Of a stretch of 64,000 nt of DNA, positions 1 through 14,348 are shown piece by piece. Each line of letters starts with the position of its first letter. The stretch's first letter is position 1. The notes under the pieces were generated by a model. It was not told the DNA's origin. It worked only from the letters and a program-made list of their open reading frames with translations, and did no database searches. The DNA lies in the NCBI RefSeq assembly GCF_000247815.1, contig NC_021676.1, positions 7,022,793 through 7,086,792 on the forward strand, written 5' to 3'. Both the position numbers and the translations under genes were made by a program. The DNA comes from Ficedula albicollis. Its lineage: Eukaryota > Chordata > Aves > Passeriformes > Muscicapidae.

Positions 1-410
1 ATATTTCTTGTGGTCTGTATAAAAATAAGTGTATTTCTAAAGGCTGCCTGGCAGCAGGTCATGGGTTTGGAGTTGTTTATCTCTTTAATAACCTGTTCAC
101 CCTCCAGCTGCACCAGGTCTCCACAGCATAACTTTCCAGAGCTTCCAGGTATATTAACCCTGGCCTGTCTTTACTGTCTGAAAAGTAGGCAAGTTATGAA
201 ATTAAGGGTACACTGGGTATATGGGAAAATAATTACTTCCTTGGGGTCTTTATTTAGTGCCCTCATCATCCCTTCCTGCATGAGCAGTGCAGCTGCTGCT
301 GAGCACAGGGTACGGATTCACACCAGGGTACAACAGTGCTACAGCAACCCAAAACCAGGGAAAACATTCACCAAACTACCATTAAAAGCCAGAGCACTGA
401 ACCTCTGTGA

Positions 411-556
411 TTCTTTTCACACTGCTGTGCTTAAAATGAGAGTGGTACATGCAGATGTTTTAGCTTGGAAGTCACTTGAACACTTCTTTTCACACTACTG
501 TGCTTAAAATGAGAGTGGTACACGCAGATGTTTTAGCTTGGAAGTCACTTGAACAC
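411..556. repeat. 73-bp tandem duplication
   Basis: Units 411-483 and 484-556, both starting ttcttttcacact and ending cacttgaacac, with two mismatches. Confidence 0.95.
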
Positions 557-3500
557 GAGTTTCTGTGGCTGTATCCTTACACCAGACTATGGCATCTCCA
601 CGGTGACAGCCTGGTCAAGTGTCTCTTGTTTAGCCCCAGGAGAATCACATCCCCTGAGGACATGCACTGATCCAAACCCCATGTCAGCTTGACACTGAGG
701 CCACAGAATGGGATTTAGAAAGCAGAGGAGAAGTATGGACAGGCTGGAACTATTCCCCCTGCCAGGCATGTGCAGGGATTGTTCTGCTGGAGAGAAGCAG
801 GTGGAAACAGAGAGCACAGGCAGCTGGGGAGAGGGGTAAATGCAGAATGTGCCATCCTTAAATAGCCTAGAGGACCCTCAATAAGAGATGAAGAAAAACA
901 CAGCTATACTTCCAGAAACTAATCTCTCTCTAAGCAAGGGATCCCTGTCCCACCAGCCCTGGCAGGCTGCTCTCTAAATGTAGCTCCCTGAAGGATTTGG
1001 CTACAGCTGGAGGGCAGAAGGCCAGGCCAGTGGCCTTCTCAGATATCAGGGTGTTTGGCACAAAGACCCACTGGAATACAACCCTAACATTTACCTGACC
1101 ACAGAGGTGCCAGTTTGCCACTTGTCCCCTGAAAGCATCTTCTACTTGACAAAAACAGCCCTTGGACAGCCACACCTTCCATCCTTCAGAGATCTCAAAC
1201 ACTCAGGCCCAGGGGCTTCCCTGCACCTCAGGTGGTACCAGCACCAAGCAGTCACAGGGCTCACTGTTGGCCACATCTGCACCCTGCAGCATGGCTAGCT
1301 CTGGGATGGAAAGGGTGCACACCTAAGGGGTGCCACCCCACACAACTCCTGCCTCCCCCTGGGCTCCTGTGGTTCATCCCACTTCAGCCAAAAACCCAAA
1401 GCAGCATACAGTGGTTTGCACAATAAATGGAACCAAAGCATTCAGGGAAGGGAGCTGGAGCACAGCTGATAAGCAAAGCACTTAGCACAGGCTCTCTGTT
1501 AATGTCTCTGGGGAATATGTTTAAATGTGATAAACCACTAAGGAAGAACTTGAAGTGTAGTCTCTAAACACAACCAGAGAAACTGTACTTACACTTTACA
1601 GATTATTCTGCCACTTAAGAAAGAAGATGAGGTTGGAGTTGTTAACCCTCTGCCCTACACACAGTTGCACATGGAAGAAAAAGTGTTTTTTGACTCTCCA
1701 TTAGTTTTCTTTTTTCTCATCAGACTGAGGACACAGCCCCACACTGCCAGGCGCTGGCTCCACCTGCCTGTTTCAGATCAGTCCTGGCTGCCCTGCTCTG
1801 TCACCTGAGTTACTATTCTCAGCATTCCTCTATGCAATGTCTCATGATTTGCTATAAATACCTGGGAAACCCTTAAAAGAAGGGTCCTGCTAATCCCAAA
1901 TGCAAAGTGACACTCAGGACTGAATTGGCACAAACATTTGCAAAGCCCAAGGAAAGACAGAAATCTCTTGTAGCTCGTTTTTGCTGGGAGGGCTGAAAAT
2001 ACCAGAGCTGTTCTCTCCCATTGCCAGGCTGGGGCACGTGCGAGTCTCGTACTCTATAATTCAAAATTAATCTGTTGATAAAATGAAAGCTTCTTTATTT
2101 AGAGCGAGAACAGCTCCAAGTTCCTCAGGCAGTTGCCAGAAACATTCCCTACGGTCCTATTGCCACCATGTCTGAGCACATCCCAGGCATTACTAAATCA
2201 TCACAGTTCCCCAGGGAAGTAGGGACATGCTGTTTATTAAAAATCACTGGTCCAGCCCCACAAACACTTCCCCAAGGATTGCTTTGGCACTCAGTGCAGA
2301 GCTCAGTGAAGGCTAACAAGGCACCACTGCCTCAAGTAAGGCTGAGCACTTTAGGCAGAGTTTAAGCAACAAAGTCCAAACCTTTCAAAACTGAACAAAT
2401 CCTGTACCTAACTCTGTGGCTGCATTAATTTTGTTCTTTGAGAGTCCCCTATTATGTTCCCAGCCAATGCCCCACCTCAGCAGCTGGATGCCCTTCTCAC
2501 ACCCAGGTGCTCCCAGGTGCCAAAATGAGATTTCCTCCTGCTCTGGAGGACTCAGCCCCACCCTGAGCAGGCACTGTGATACCCCCACAGCTGCCCTGGG
2601 GTTCCCAGTGGTCTGCAGGATCAGACACCGTGCTGTGACTGTTTGGCAGCAGCACTCCAACCTCAGCATCTGCTCAGAACACCCTGCAGCATTTTCTGTT
2701 ACGGTACAGCACCAAGTCTGTGAGTTCTTGCCCCAGGGGACATCCCCTGTGGAAGATGAGAAGGAAAAATTATATAGCTGGGAGTATAATGGAAGGATGC
2801 TACAGCATTGGTGAGTTGTTTGCGCTGAAGTTAAACATCTTCTGACATCAAATGACACCACAGAAGTCAGATTTTACTCACAATGGTGCCCTGCATAACA
2901 GGTATGTGCATCCCACAAGCAAATCCTGAGCAGTTACGTGCTCTGCAAGCAGCCTCAGTTGTGTGCCCTGTCCTGGGAAGCTGAGCAGCAAACTGTGCCT
3001 TTTCTCCCCAGTTTTGAGGAGGCTCTCTGCTCCCAAGTCTCACGAGCAGCCCTGACTCCTGGTGTGCAGCAGCTCAGTTTGAGGAGCTGTGCCTCAAATT
3101 GACACCTTCTCCCCAGGCACATCCACCCTCAGTGTCTCACCAAGAGATGAGTGGCACTGCCACTGTACTGTGCTGTAGAGCTGTGAATACACCCTGGATG
3201 TGCACAAAAACGCCTTCTAAGGGTGAGACAGGCTTTTAAAAATCCCAAAGAGCTCCTGATTGTCTTCAGCTGCAGGGCTGGAGGAACAAGTCTGGATGGG
3301 ACAACAGCACTGAGCTGCATGCCATGGAGACAATGTAAAATATGATCTCAAGATTCCTGTCAGTGTTAATGGAAAAAATAACATTTTCCTATCACTGGTA
3401 AGGGTCAGCCCATCTGAACTAAAAGACAAACAGAGAAGAGGGACTAAACTCAAATTTCCCACCAGAGTAGAGCAAACTTTCTGGGTTTACATGCTGGTCT

Positions 3501-6500
3501 CCCCTCTGCTCTGGGTTTTTCTGCTCACTGCAATAAACTTGAAGCAAGGAGGAGCATTGTTCTCCCTTTTCACCAAGTCTTGCTCAAATAACAGCTGAGC
3601 CCCAGCCTTCCTACAGCAGCAGATACAAAAACATTTACCATCCAATGCATTTTACAAAATAACCAAGGCCACCACCACCACTCTGCTCCAGCACCAGTCT
3701 CTCCCACTGGTTATCAGCCCATTTGCCATCAGGAGTTACAGCTGCAGATTTCTAGGTTTAAGTCTGCATTCAAAGTTATTTCTCTGACACAGGAGCCTCT
3801 TAGCAAAACCCTCCTCCCCATTTACCAGGAGTACTCCCTCAACACCTGGCAGCACATCCACTCTACCTGTGTGCCTGTGGAAAGCCATGGTCAGCAGCCC
3901 AAAGCCACCAGCAGCCCCTCAGGTAATGGAGTTCAGAGTCTCCAGGCTGATAAGGAGCTGCCCCATTTGATAACATACATTTAAAGGGAGGCTATTAATA
4001 TGGACAGGACTCCTACCAGATGTCCACTCCCCTCCCCAGAGATCACAACCTTAATCCCCCTTGGAAATTCTTACCATTTTAGGTGATCTGAGGGAGAAGA
4101 ATAGGATCCTGAGACCTCTAGGTCTCTGCAGGCAACAGTCAAATACCTGCCCAGCTACTCAGCACCCAAATTAGTCCCAAAGGCAGAATGAACTCATGAA
4201 CTTGACCCCATGCTGGTAGTATTTGGCCTTGGCTTTAGAGTGAGACTGTGTCTCCTAACAGTCCTGAGCTAAATTACAGACCCAGCATTGCTGCTGCTCT
4301 GCCATGGCTGAAGGGAAGAGGAGGATCACAGCCCTGTGGGGGCCTGCAGCCCCAGGAGCCAGCAAGGGGAGGTCTTCTGGCCCAGAAAGGTTGTGGCTGT
4401 ACCCCAGGGGCCTCAGCTGGCAGCCCACAGAAGTACCAGCACATCCATTCCTGGTGGGTTGGATTTGATCTCAACATGGAGGCCGTGCTGAAGTGTCACT
4501 GCCATTCCTGCTCCTTCCCCAGCTTCCTCCTTAAGGAAGATCGCAGCAATAACTGCTCAAAAGGAGCAAATCCCTGAAGAGCAGCCCTTAGAAAGATGGG
4601 TGTCATGATATGGTGCTTCTCCAGCATCTGGCACGGCTTTAGAGGCACTGGCTCGTGCCTCTGTCCCCTTGACTCAGGGAGCTCTCAGGAAGATCCCAGC
4701 TCCACGGCTCCAGCTGAGCTGTGTCCACCCAAGTCACAGGAAAGGAGGGAGCTCTGGCTCGGGGTCACTCCTGTGGGGACCCCCATGCTGCAGCAGCTCT
4801 GCACTCCCTCTGGATTATGCAACTGCTGCCGGCAGTGCTCAGGGCTGGGGGCCAGGGACGCCCAGCTGCTAATCCTGCCTCCCCACTGACGTGGGAAAGT
4901 CACTGAACCTCCCTGACAGCCACTGGGAAGAGCCAATGTTTATCATTCCTTCCAGGGAGCCCATCCTGGTGGCGTCTGGCCTCTGAAGAGCAGCCCTGCT
5001 ACAGCCAGGAACATCTCTGCCTCCTGCTTGCAGAGGTCCCAGGAGCTCCTCGGCCACACACACGTGCACAGTCCCCATCCTCAGTGCTGGGCTTGGTGAC
5101 CCTGAGCCTTCACACCCATCTTAGCACCCCAGCTCAGCATCTCACCAGCATCCTGGCACCTCCAAGTTCCCAACATGGCCGGGAAAAGGCCGCTCCTGGC
5201 AGGATGCCATTGCAAAAGAGCACAGCATGGATCCACTGGTGCAGCAGACTGAGGCTGGGAAGCATGCTAAAATACTAATGCACTGAAACACTCTGGTGAC
5301 GAAAAACCCAATGTTACTCTGCCCCAGCTCATCTATAAACTCCAGCAAATTGTTTGCATAATTCAGATGGCAACAGGAACCCTAACAACTGGTATTTTCC
5401 TGTTCTAATCTTGCTGTGCACAGTGTAATATTTACAGACATGAGTTCATTTTTGGCAATGCACATAGAGTTTGCACCATTAACCATCCTCATTCCTTTCT
5501 AGCTCCCTGCACAAAGCTCTGGCACCCTCCCACCCAGCTGCCATTTCCTACTTTCCCCAGAGTGCCCAGATATTTCCATCAGAAGCCTCTGCTGCCGTCC
5601 TGGTGATGGAGCAGTGCCAGCAGTGCCACGCCCTGACTGGGGGTGGCTGCAACCAGCAGTGGTTTGGCAGCTGCAGAGGGGTGTGGAGAGCAGGGATGGA
5701 CACTTGGACATCACAACATTTCACGTGCACAAACACACGTGTGTCCACAGCACCACAATGGGATTGGGCTAGAGGAGAGAGGAGAGGGAGAAAGTTTGGC
5801 CAAAAAACAGGATCCAGACCTGTGGAAGCCTGTGGAGCTCCCTGGCACAGCTCACCCTGCAAAGCCCCTGCTGATCTCCCAGAGCAGACTTGAAAAGGAA
5901 AACTCAAAGGCCATTTTGGTTGAATCTTTGACCTCCTGGTCCAGCAGCAGGAATGGAACAACCCTACGGCTGCTCTTGGTTTTTTGCCTGGTTTTAAGCA
6001 GATCTTTGGGCAATTTCCCTGTCCTTCCCAAGCCCCTCCTCACTCACACAAGCCCAGGTGATCAAACACAGAGGTGGTGCAGGTGTAGCCCAGGTGCCAA
6101 GGAGAGACATCAATGCCCCATGAAATGAGTCAAGGAGCAGATACCTCCAGGAAGGAGAGGGTGCCCCAGAATGGAGCTGTGCCAGCCCTGCCTCAGCCCT
6201 TCTCTGAGTCCCAGAGGGAAGAGTGCTACAAATACACCAGTGAGTGCACAGCAGGGCATAGCAGGCTTGGGATGTCATGTTTTTAACATTAAACCTGTCC
6301 TGTAGGTTTTCCAGGGAGCTGCCCTGAACACACTGATCCCACCCAGCTGCAGAGCAGCGTGGCTGGGGCATAGTGTCATCCACTCTGATAAACAAATGAT
6401 TCATGTTGTGATTTCCAGAGTATTTTCTTGCCCTAAGAATCCTGCCAGAAAAGGTCTGGGTCTCTCAGCTTGCTCACACATCCTGCTGTCATTCAACAGG

Positions 6501-7170
6501 CAGAAACTCCTAAAGAAAGCTGTTCTAAGCCAGGCATTGATGAACTATTAGTCACCAATATCAAAGAAAGCAGCAGTAAATACCAGCAGCAGAGCACCTG
6601 TGCTCCTCCTAAAGTAATGCTGTGCCTCCTGCTCCCGTACATGCTGCTGGCAGTGCACAGTGCACCTGCACAGAAGAGCACACTGCCATTCACCAGGCTC
6701 CCCATAAAATGAGAGTCCCACACTGCTCCCTACCCTTCCTGGCTTGAGGCCAGATCAATTTTTAATTTAATTTTATATGTCTCAGGTTGCATGCATGCGT
6801 CTTCCCACAACAGAGCACTCCTGCCCAACAGATCTCAGCTATAAACTTCCTTGGCTCTTCTGAGGCAGAAATAAAACCATTATTAAAAAGCAATTCTTTG
6901 TTTGTTTTAGTATAAAGACAAAGTTTGCAGGAAAACCACTATTTAGAGAGTTGGGTTTGAGAGGAGAGAGGAAACAGATACAGCTCTCTCCAGAGAAAAG
7001 ATCTTTGCAGTTGTAGCTGATCCATCAGAGAGGCATAAGGGGCAGCAGTCCCCAGTGGCACAGAAATGCTGGGCAGGTTTGGCACAAGGATTGACCTTGG
7101 GGGCTGATCCAGCTCTCCCAGCACTCAGTATCCCTGCTCCCAGCACTGGCAGCAGGCACTGCAGAGCAGT

Positions 7171-7210
7171 GTTTGTGGCTCAAATCCAGTGTTTGTGGCT
7201 CAAATCCAGC
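7171..7210. repeat. 20-bp tandem duplication
   Basis: gtttgtggctcaaatccagt is repeated at once with only the last base changed. Confidence 0.95.
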
Positions 7211-10200
7211 GTCTGTGGATCATCTGGGGAGGATTGCCAGGGGATGATGGCCCCTGGTCCCTCCAGCCAGAGACCCTGATGACTCAATCACACCTGAACC
7301 AGAATGGGAATTTTCCACCTCATCTTTTCAAAACTGGACATCTTCTCTTTGAAATATCCCCAGAATTCTCTAGAAGTCTCAAATCCAGCTGTGTACAAGG
7401 ATGTGCCTCGGCACCCCTGAATCATCCCTCAGGCACTCACAGGAGCACAAGGCAGAGACAGCCAGGGTGTGCCACATCCAGAGCAAAACCAGCAAGGACG
7501 TCACTGCAGTGACAGGGGAATGAGCACCCCAGGCACCAGGGGAGCTCCTGGTGCTCTCAGGGAACCAGCTCACAGGGACAATAGAGAAGGAAAGCGGCAA
7601 GATGTGGCAAAGGCAGGATTCTTCCATGCTGAGCTCCAGCTCACAGCAATGAGCTGAGCCTTTCAGTGCCAAGAGAAGAATTTTTGATCAGCTGTGAAGG
7701 CTGGGGTAGAGGAGCTGGGAATAGATTTATAAGGAAGCAGACACAGGGTGGGCAACACTCAGGAGCTCAGATACAGTGTGAGTAGAAACAAAAGGCAGAA
7801 AAGGACACAGGATAAGAAGAGGGGGGGAAATGGGATAAAGGCGAAGTTATAGGAAGAAATGGTCAAGAGACAACAGAGCTGGAAATAAAGGCACCTGAAA
7901 AAAAGCAAAACCAGGAAGAGATATAAACCAAATCTTTCCCATCTGCCTCCATCCACAGGCTGGACTGTTTCCAGGACAATTCCCATGGCAGCTCCAAATT
8001 TATTTCCCTGCTGCCATCTGCTCTGTGGCTCCCCTCTACACACGCTCCCGACTGGCACTTCTTCCGTCACCTGTTGCTGACACGGCAGACCTCACTGATG
8101 CTGGGAGCCAAGTGACACTGAGCCCTGGGGGGAGTGGCTGTGCATAAATCAGGAGCTGCTTTGTAGTCCCAAAGCTTTGTTCAGCTCCATTTCCCACCCT
8201 GGCTGTGGCAGAGTGGTGGGATGCAGGCACCAAACAGCCCCATGGCAGCCCCAGGCTCCAGAGAAGACTGGGGAGAGGAGAGGCTGCAGCAGGTGCTGGG
8301 CAGAGCTGGTTTTGCATCAACTTTAACATAAAGGCAATTTCCTCCTATCCCTGCTCCTCTTTCTTGCATTACAGGTAAGATGCCAAGGCTGTATCTCCCA
8401 GCACCAAGGATGTTCAGTGCCTGCTGCAGTCCCAGCAGTTAGAATTAGACCTTCAGTGCAAACTCAAAAAGGAGCAGCCCCAAAAACATGAAGATTTTTT
8501 AAAGACAGATGTCTCAGTCTTTAAATGATCTTTCTGAAACGAGCTGTGTTTCTCTTCCCAGCTCTGTCTCCTATGTTCTGCTGCTGTGAGTGTGCAGGCA
8601 GTGCTGCCCACAGCCCCCTTCATGGACTGCAAGATGAAGACCACAGGTGTGACCATGGCCATGAAGGTCATACAACCCTAGGAGACAAAAACTTCCTCTG
8701 CTCCTCTTGGGACACAGGCCCACATGTAGTGCCAAGACTGGTCTGATGATTCAGAAGCCTCATTAGAGCACCAGGCCCATAATTGGGCTAAAAACTTTCA
8801 AATACTGCATTGACCTCTTCCTCCCCAGCAGCCCTACAAGTGGGTCATGCACAGACACACCCAGCAGGGCTGTGGTGACTCTCAGTCCTTTCTGCCAGGT
8901 GATGTGTCCTGGCAGGGGCCATGGGGCCAACCAGCTGCACCACAATTCAGTTATCCCCCAGTTTATTACCTCAAAGCTTCACCCTTAGGGCACTGGAGCT
9001 CCTTGGAGCCATCTTGGCCAACTTTAGGTCTTTCTTTGTTCGAGTTTAGTTGCACTCCTGTGAGAGCCAATCGTGAGGCAAATATTTGCCAGTCACAGCT
9101 TTCCCCTCGTGGCTCAGCCCTGGCTTCAGAGCTGAGAAAAGTAACTCAAGTCCCAGTCAAATAAATACCACTGAGATCCAGCCAGGCAGCAGAGCAGTCT
9201 TTCCCAGGACAGATGAGGTGTGAGGAACAGGCACAGCAATATAATCCTGCCATACCCACACAATAAATGCTCATGTCAGGGCTTCACCAAGTAGTGAGTG
9301 AGCCATCACTGAAATAGTATTTCACAGTGAGCATCAGGCTCTCTGCACTTGTAGTAGCTCCCAATTCCTTCTCATGGGCACAGCAGCTGGCTGGGCAATG
9401 CTCTGCCTCGGTGAGGTTAAACAGCTCACTGTGGAGCTCATGGGAGGAAGTTCAGCTACCAGTTTGTTTCACTGCTTGAAAAATGGGTCATTCCTTGGAA
9501 ATCTACCCACTAGGAGTCCAAAATTAGCAGCCACCAGACATCAGCTACAACACACACACTCTCTAGCATCCCCTGACACCCTCCTGTTCGCATTCAACAG
9601 GACCTGGCAGCAAGGAAAACTCACAAGGTGGGTGCTGCAGGCTGTGCCCAAGCTCTTCCTCCAAAGCCTGGGAATGCTTTCCTTGGGATGTTTTCTAGCA
9701 AAATACCAAGTTCCCAGGAAGCTGCTGGGCAGGGGGTTCTGCAGACCTCCATCCTCTGCCCACACAGGACAGTGGCCAAGCCAAATCCCCCACCAGCAGA
9801 GCTCTGTGGCACCACGGAGCTTTGGTATTTCCCCTTTGAGATCTTGATTTTCAGGGGAGAAGAAAGGGCTGTTCGTGGATGGATTATGATTCTGGCAAAA
9901 CATCCTCCAGAAACTCAGCACGTGAGAAACACTGAGGATAGAAAACTTCAGTTCAGCTGGTCAAAGGTCAAAGCAAAGCTCCCAGAAAAGGTTTGCCTGG
10001 CCAAGGGTGAAGACAGGCCACCTCTTTGACGAGGACATGCCCTTCCAAGCATTGGCATGCCAGCTGGGAAGACTCCCTGGCATCCAGCACACCATCAAAG
10101 CACTGCCTGAACTTGGCACGGGCCCTCAGCACTGATTTAGAGCTGGCAGAGCCAGCACTGGCACATGCTTTTAGCAGGAGAAGCAGCCCAATACCCTGGG

Positions 10201-12968
10201 CAGGACAGTTGCCTCAAGCAAGATTAACATTTGGCTGTGTGCACCCTCAGCTGATAGCCAGAGCTGGTGGCTGAAAGGACCAAATCACCCTTGTTATGTG
10301 GGCATTTTAAAAATAACCTTTCCCAAAGCCCCCCAGTGCATAGCCCTGTGTCTGTCTCAGCTCCAGGAGCTGAAGGGGATCAGCTTGCAGGGCTGAGGGG
10401 TATTTTTGGGCACTCTGACTAATTGTCAGGACATATGCTGAGCATTCTTTACAAGGAAAAACAAAGCTGCAAAGTCTCCTCCAGCAAGGCCTAAGGGGTT
10501 GGATTAGTCTCAGGAGTTATTTTCATAAACCTCTGCTTTAGGAAGGTTTGATTTAACCTCCAGCTTCAGATAAGTGCAGTTTAAAATGGAAGAAGAGGTC
10601 AACTTCCTTGCACCCCAACACTCACCACAGAGGCTGGGCCACATTGCAGCAGCAAGGGCAGGAGGAGTGGAAACTCTTCACCTTGGAGGGGCTTCAGATT
10701 CACAAGTGCTTCTTTGGCAGCACACTGAGCATCCTGCCAGTTGTGTCCCTCTGCCTCCTCCACTCTCAGGAGGAGAGTGCCAGCTCTGCCAGCTCAGAGG
10801 CTCCAGACTTGATGTCCTGCAGCCCAGTGTGAAGGTGATTCTCAACAGCCACATCCCTGAGAGGAGCAGAGATCAGCCGGTTCTTGCAAGTTTTTTCACC
10901 ATTAAAAAGGCCTTGCTCTAAAAGCAACCTGTTTTGAGTGGGTTTCTTGGTTCCTTGGTGCTTCTTTCACCAACCTGGTCACCTCACATGCCAGCTTAAG
11001 GAACTCATCCAGTTCACTTTCTCTACAGTTACTAACCCAGCAAATAAAGCACCTGTGTGCAGCATCTCCACAAACAGCCTGGGACACACAGGCCACAGCA
11101 GCCCATGTTTCCCCACCACTTTGTTCTCCCTTTCAAGCCCAGAAGATCTTTGGGGTGTTTTAAGCCCCACTGCTGTCTGAGCCCATGGATTTGTGCTTTC
11201 CCCTTTTTCTGGCACACATCAAATCTTGCTCTTCTCATTCAGCAGACACACTGCACCAGAAGCACACACATCTCAAGATGACAAGAGCTCTCTGAAATCT
11301 CCACCAGTGCTCTCTGTACATTTTCCCTTGAGCTGCAGAGCAATTTCCACTGAGGATAAGTGTTGTCAATTCAATTTCTAATAACGGCATTAAAATGCAT
11401 GAGCCATTTCTCTGGAGTCAGGGATAATATTTTCAAAGTGCCTGTGTGATACAGGAATGTAAATCTCATTTTTCATGAAGTGATAAGGATCCTGAGTCTC
11501 TCTGGAAATATGTCAGATCAGAGCTGGGCAAGGACTACACAGAAAAGCTTTACCTGTGGGGTCGGTTAGAAAACACAGATCCAAATGTTTAAAAAAGGAA
11601 CAAATACCTTTAAATCTTTTATCAGGGTTAAATTTCAATTTCAGCCAAAACCACAGAGTCCCAGCCCAGAATGGTTTTCACAGCCCTGCCCTGGTTCGTG
11701 GTATCCCAGCTGAGTGTCATTATCTGCAGGATAGAGGCTGTTTTGGAGAGAAAAGCAGGGAATTCTCCCCAGCATTCTCCCACTCTAGTTTTTTGGTAAC
11801 CTAGGAAAATTTGAGTTCCTTTCGTGTCTTGGAAATGTTAAGATCCGTTCACTAACACTTGGTAAGAGACAGCTCAGGGCAGTGGAGGATGGGGAGGGGA
11901 GGTTACTGAAACTGCTAAATTTAATTCCTTCATCCCCTTCTCCACCAGGCCAGGGCATTCAGAGCCAAGGGAAGATCTCCTCTCCTCTCCTGTGTTCCTC
12001 CAAGAAACATTTCTATCAGTGCTTGGAGCAAAGTCTGTGTGTGGGTACATTCATTAAACACAAACTTTGGAATAAGAAAAGTGAGATACTTAGAAGAGTG
12101 TTTGATTTTAAACAGAAATAAACCAGCTGGAGTTGGTAAAAGTGCTTGTGTGTTTGATTAAGCCATCCCCAACTCTGGGACTGGATTCAGGCCCAAAAAA
12201 TTATTTTGTTTTCTTTTTCAAGTAGCAGGGACATAATAAATAATAAATAAATTCGGGGACAACGAGCAACACAGTCTGCAAAGAGAAGCAGCTCTTCTCA
12301 ATACAATCACTGCAAGCTCTGCAACTCCTGCCCACATCCAGCTATCAGAAGATGGGCTCCATGGGACAGAAAATCGGTGCTAATTGCACACAAATGCCAG
12401 AGAAAACTGTCAAAAAGCTAAACCAGATGTGAAACAGTGGTTTGCTTTCTTTTAAAACCAGCTTGTGCAACCACATTTCACGAGATCCCACAAGCACCAC
12501 ATCCCTCTGGGAATGCTGCAGGACAATGGGGAGAGGATGAGGTTTCCAAATCATTGGAGGGCTTTTCCTGCAAGGACTCTGCTGTCCCTTTGGTAAAGTT
12601 ATTTCTCTCGAGACAAATTCTCAGCTATGCTAGAAAAGCCTGGTAGGAAGCCTTGCCTGCTTTGTGCCAGTGCTGAGCTAGGTTAGGCTTGGATCTGCAA
12701 AGAGCAGCAGTGGGTTTAGTCACCCAGAGACAGCCAAAAGGCAAACACACGTTGATACCAAGAGGGTGGAACACTGGGGGAGGACACAGGTGAGAGGAAT
12801 GTTACATTTGTCTTTACAAACCAGCTGTGGATCTGCTGGTAGATAAGGTTAGCACTGAGAGATAAAAGAAACAATGGGATAGATTCCACTGATTGATGAA
12901 TGGGAAAAGAGATCTGCCTTTACAAACAAGCTGTAGGTTCACTGATAAATGAAACTGGATATCGGAAG

Positions 12969-13340
12969 GTGAAAGAAGCAACGGGGGGGAAACTATTAAT
13001 TGTATAAGAATTAAAAATTAAAAGGGAGGGTTATACATTAGAGGGGAATCTCAAGTATAAGGTGTTCCAGGAAGTCTGTGCCTCTCAAGTACCTCAGCAA
13101 TGGGGAAAGAGAGAGGGAAAAGCAGCCGGGAAATTGGGATAAAAGGAGGCTTCGTCCTCCAAAAACTTGAGAGATCCCAGGGGAATGCCCCATGGCCAGT
13201 GAAAGAAGCAACGGGGGGGAAACTATTAATTGTATAAGAATTAAAAATTAAAAGGGAGGGTTATACATTAGAGGGGAATCTCAAGTATAAGGTGTTCCAG
13301 GAAGTCTGTGCCTCTCAAGTACCTCAGCAATGGGGAAAGA

Positions 13341-13412
<72 letters not shown>

Positions 13413-13442
13413 GAGAGATCCCAGGGGAATGCCCCATGGCCT
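12969..13442. repeat. 230-bp tandem duplication inside the LTR
   Basis: Copy 1 is 12969-13198 and copy 2 starts at 13199, both with gtgaaagaagcaacgg. Copy 2 is identical until 'ggggaaagagag', then poly-G replaces about 52 bases (including the TATA-like box) before 'ttgagagatcccagg' resumes. Confidence 0.95.
13343..13410. repeat. Poly-G run, 68 bases
   Basis: Homopolymer within copy 2 of the LTR duplication, standing where copy 1 has ordinary sequence. Confidence 0.98.
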
Positions 13443-14219
13443 CTCCCTTTATTCGAATAAAGCAAAAAGGACTCCTCTGTCTCCTTTTTGGACATAAACC
13501 TCGGGTGTTTGTGGATTAATTTTCCTGGCACAGGGAAGACCTGCAGGGATGCCTATCCTGCTCCCAAAGGTGCTGCACCCCACAGAAAAGAGGTGGCACA
13601 AAGGAATGTCATTCACTGCAAGCAAATAATTCACATCAGACAAGCAGTGCTTCATCTCCACAGAGATGCTGAAAACAGAAGATAAAATGCTCCACGTGGC
13701 ATTTGTTTTAAAGTTTTTCAGCACCCTGCCCAGCTCAGTTATGGCAGTTTGGGGTCCCAGTGGCTGGGGCAGGGCTGTGCTGTGCTGCAGGGTCACACAG
13801 ACACAGCCCCAGCCACGGGGACAGCCCGGGCACACCAGAGCACTGCCACCTTGCAGCTATAAAAGGTGAACTCGTTTCTGTCTCACCCACATCTCACTCA
13901 GCTGTAAGTCTTCCAAATGGCAGACTGCTTTCCAAGAACCAGGCTTTCCTGAAGCCTCTCCCAGAAGCTGATGGCTGAATGCACTGGTGGCACTGTGATG
14001 CTGAGGGACTTGGTCATGTCACCAAAGCGTTTCCCACATGGCTCCAGAAAGGAGCTGGAAAAAAATCCACCCACAGCCCTGGAAGGGACTTGCAAGAATA
14101 CATAATTTACAGATCTCTCATGATTGTAAAATTATAATAAAAGACTTCCAAAATACAAAATACCCCTGCTGAAACCAATCTCTTTTTATAGATGCAACCT
14201 CCATTCCTTGTTTCAGAAA

Positions 14220-14348
14220 GCTATGAAGTTAATCCAAAGAAAGGATCATGTTTTTCATCATGTGAGTAGGTTCACAAATCACCAGCTATGAAGTTAATCC
14301 AAAGAAAGGATCATATTTTTTCATCATGTGAGTAGGTTCACAAATCAC
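14220..14348. repeat. 65-bp tandem duplication
   Basis: Units 14220-14284 and 14285-14348, both starting gctatgaagttaatcc; they differ in a T run of the inner part. Confidence 0.95.

Larger units (their letters stand above)
1..12799. other. No gene recognised
   Basis: Ordinary songbird-like noncoding DNA. All open frames are short, overlap each other on both strands and match no family I know. Small direct repeats are listed separately. If the promoter at 22.9 kb belongs to FHL1, this would be its first intron or 5' region. Confidence 0.6.
12800..13530 (+). mobile_element. ERVK-like LTR with internal 230-bp duplication and poly-G run
   Basis: From tgttacatttg to ttttcctggca; the edges are approximate, as no clean target duplication was found. 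Promoter-like GGGATAAAAGGAGG at about 13136-13149 and polyadenylation signal AATAAA at 13456-13461 are in the order expected for U3-R-U5. Left part holds two related blocks (ctttacaaaccagctgtgg and ctttacaaacaagctgtag). No viral genes accompany it. Confidence 0.75.
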
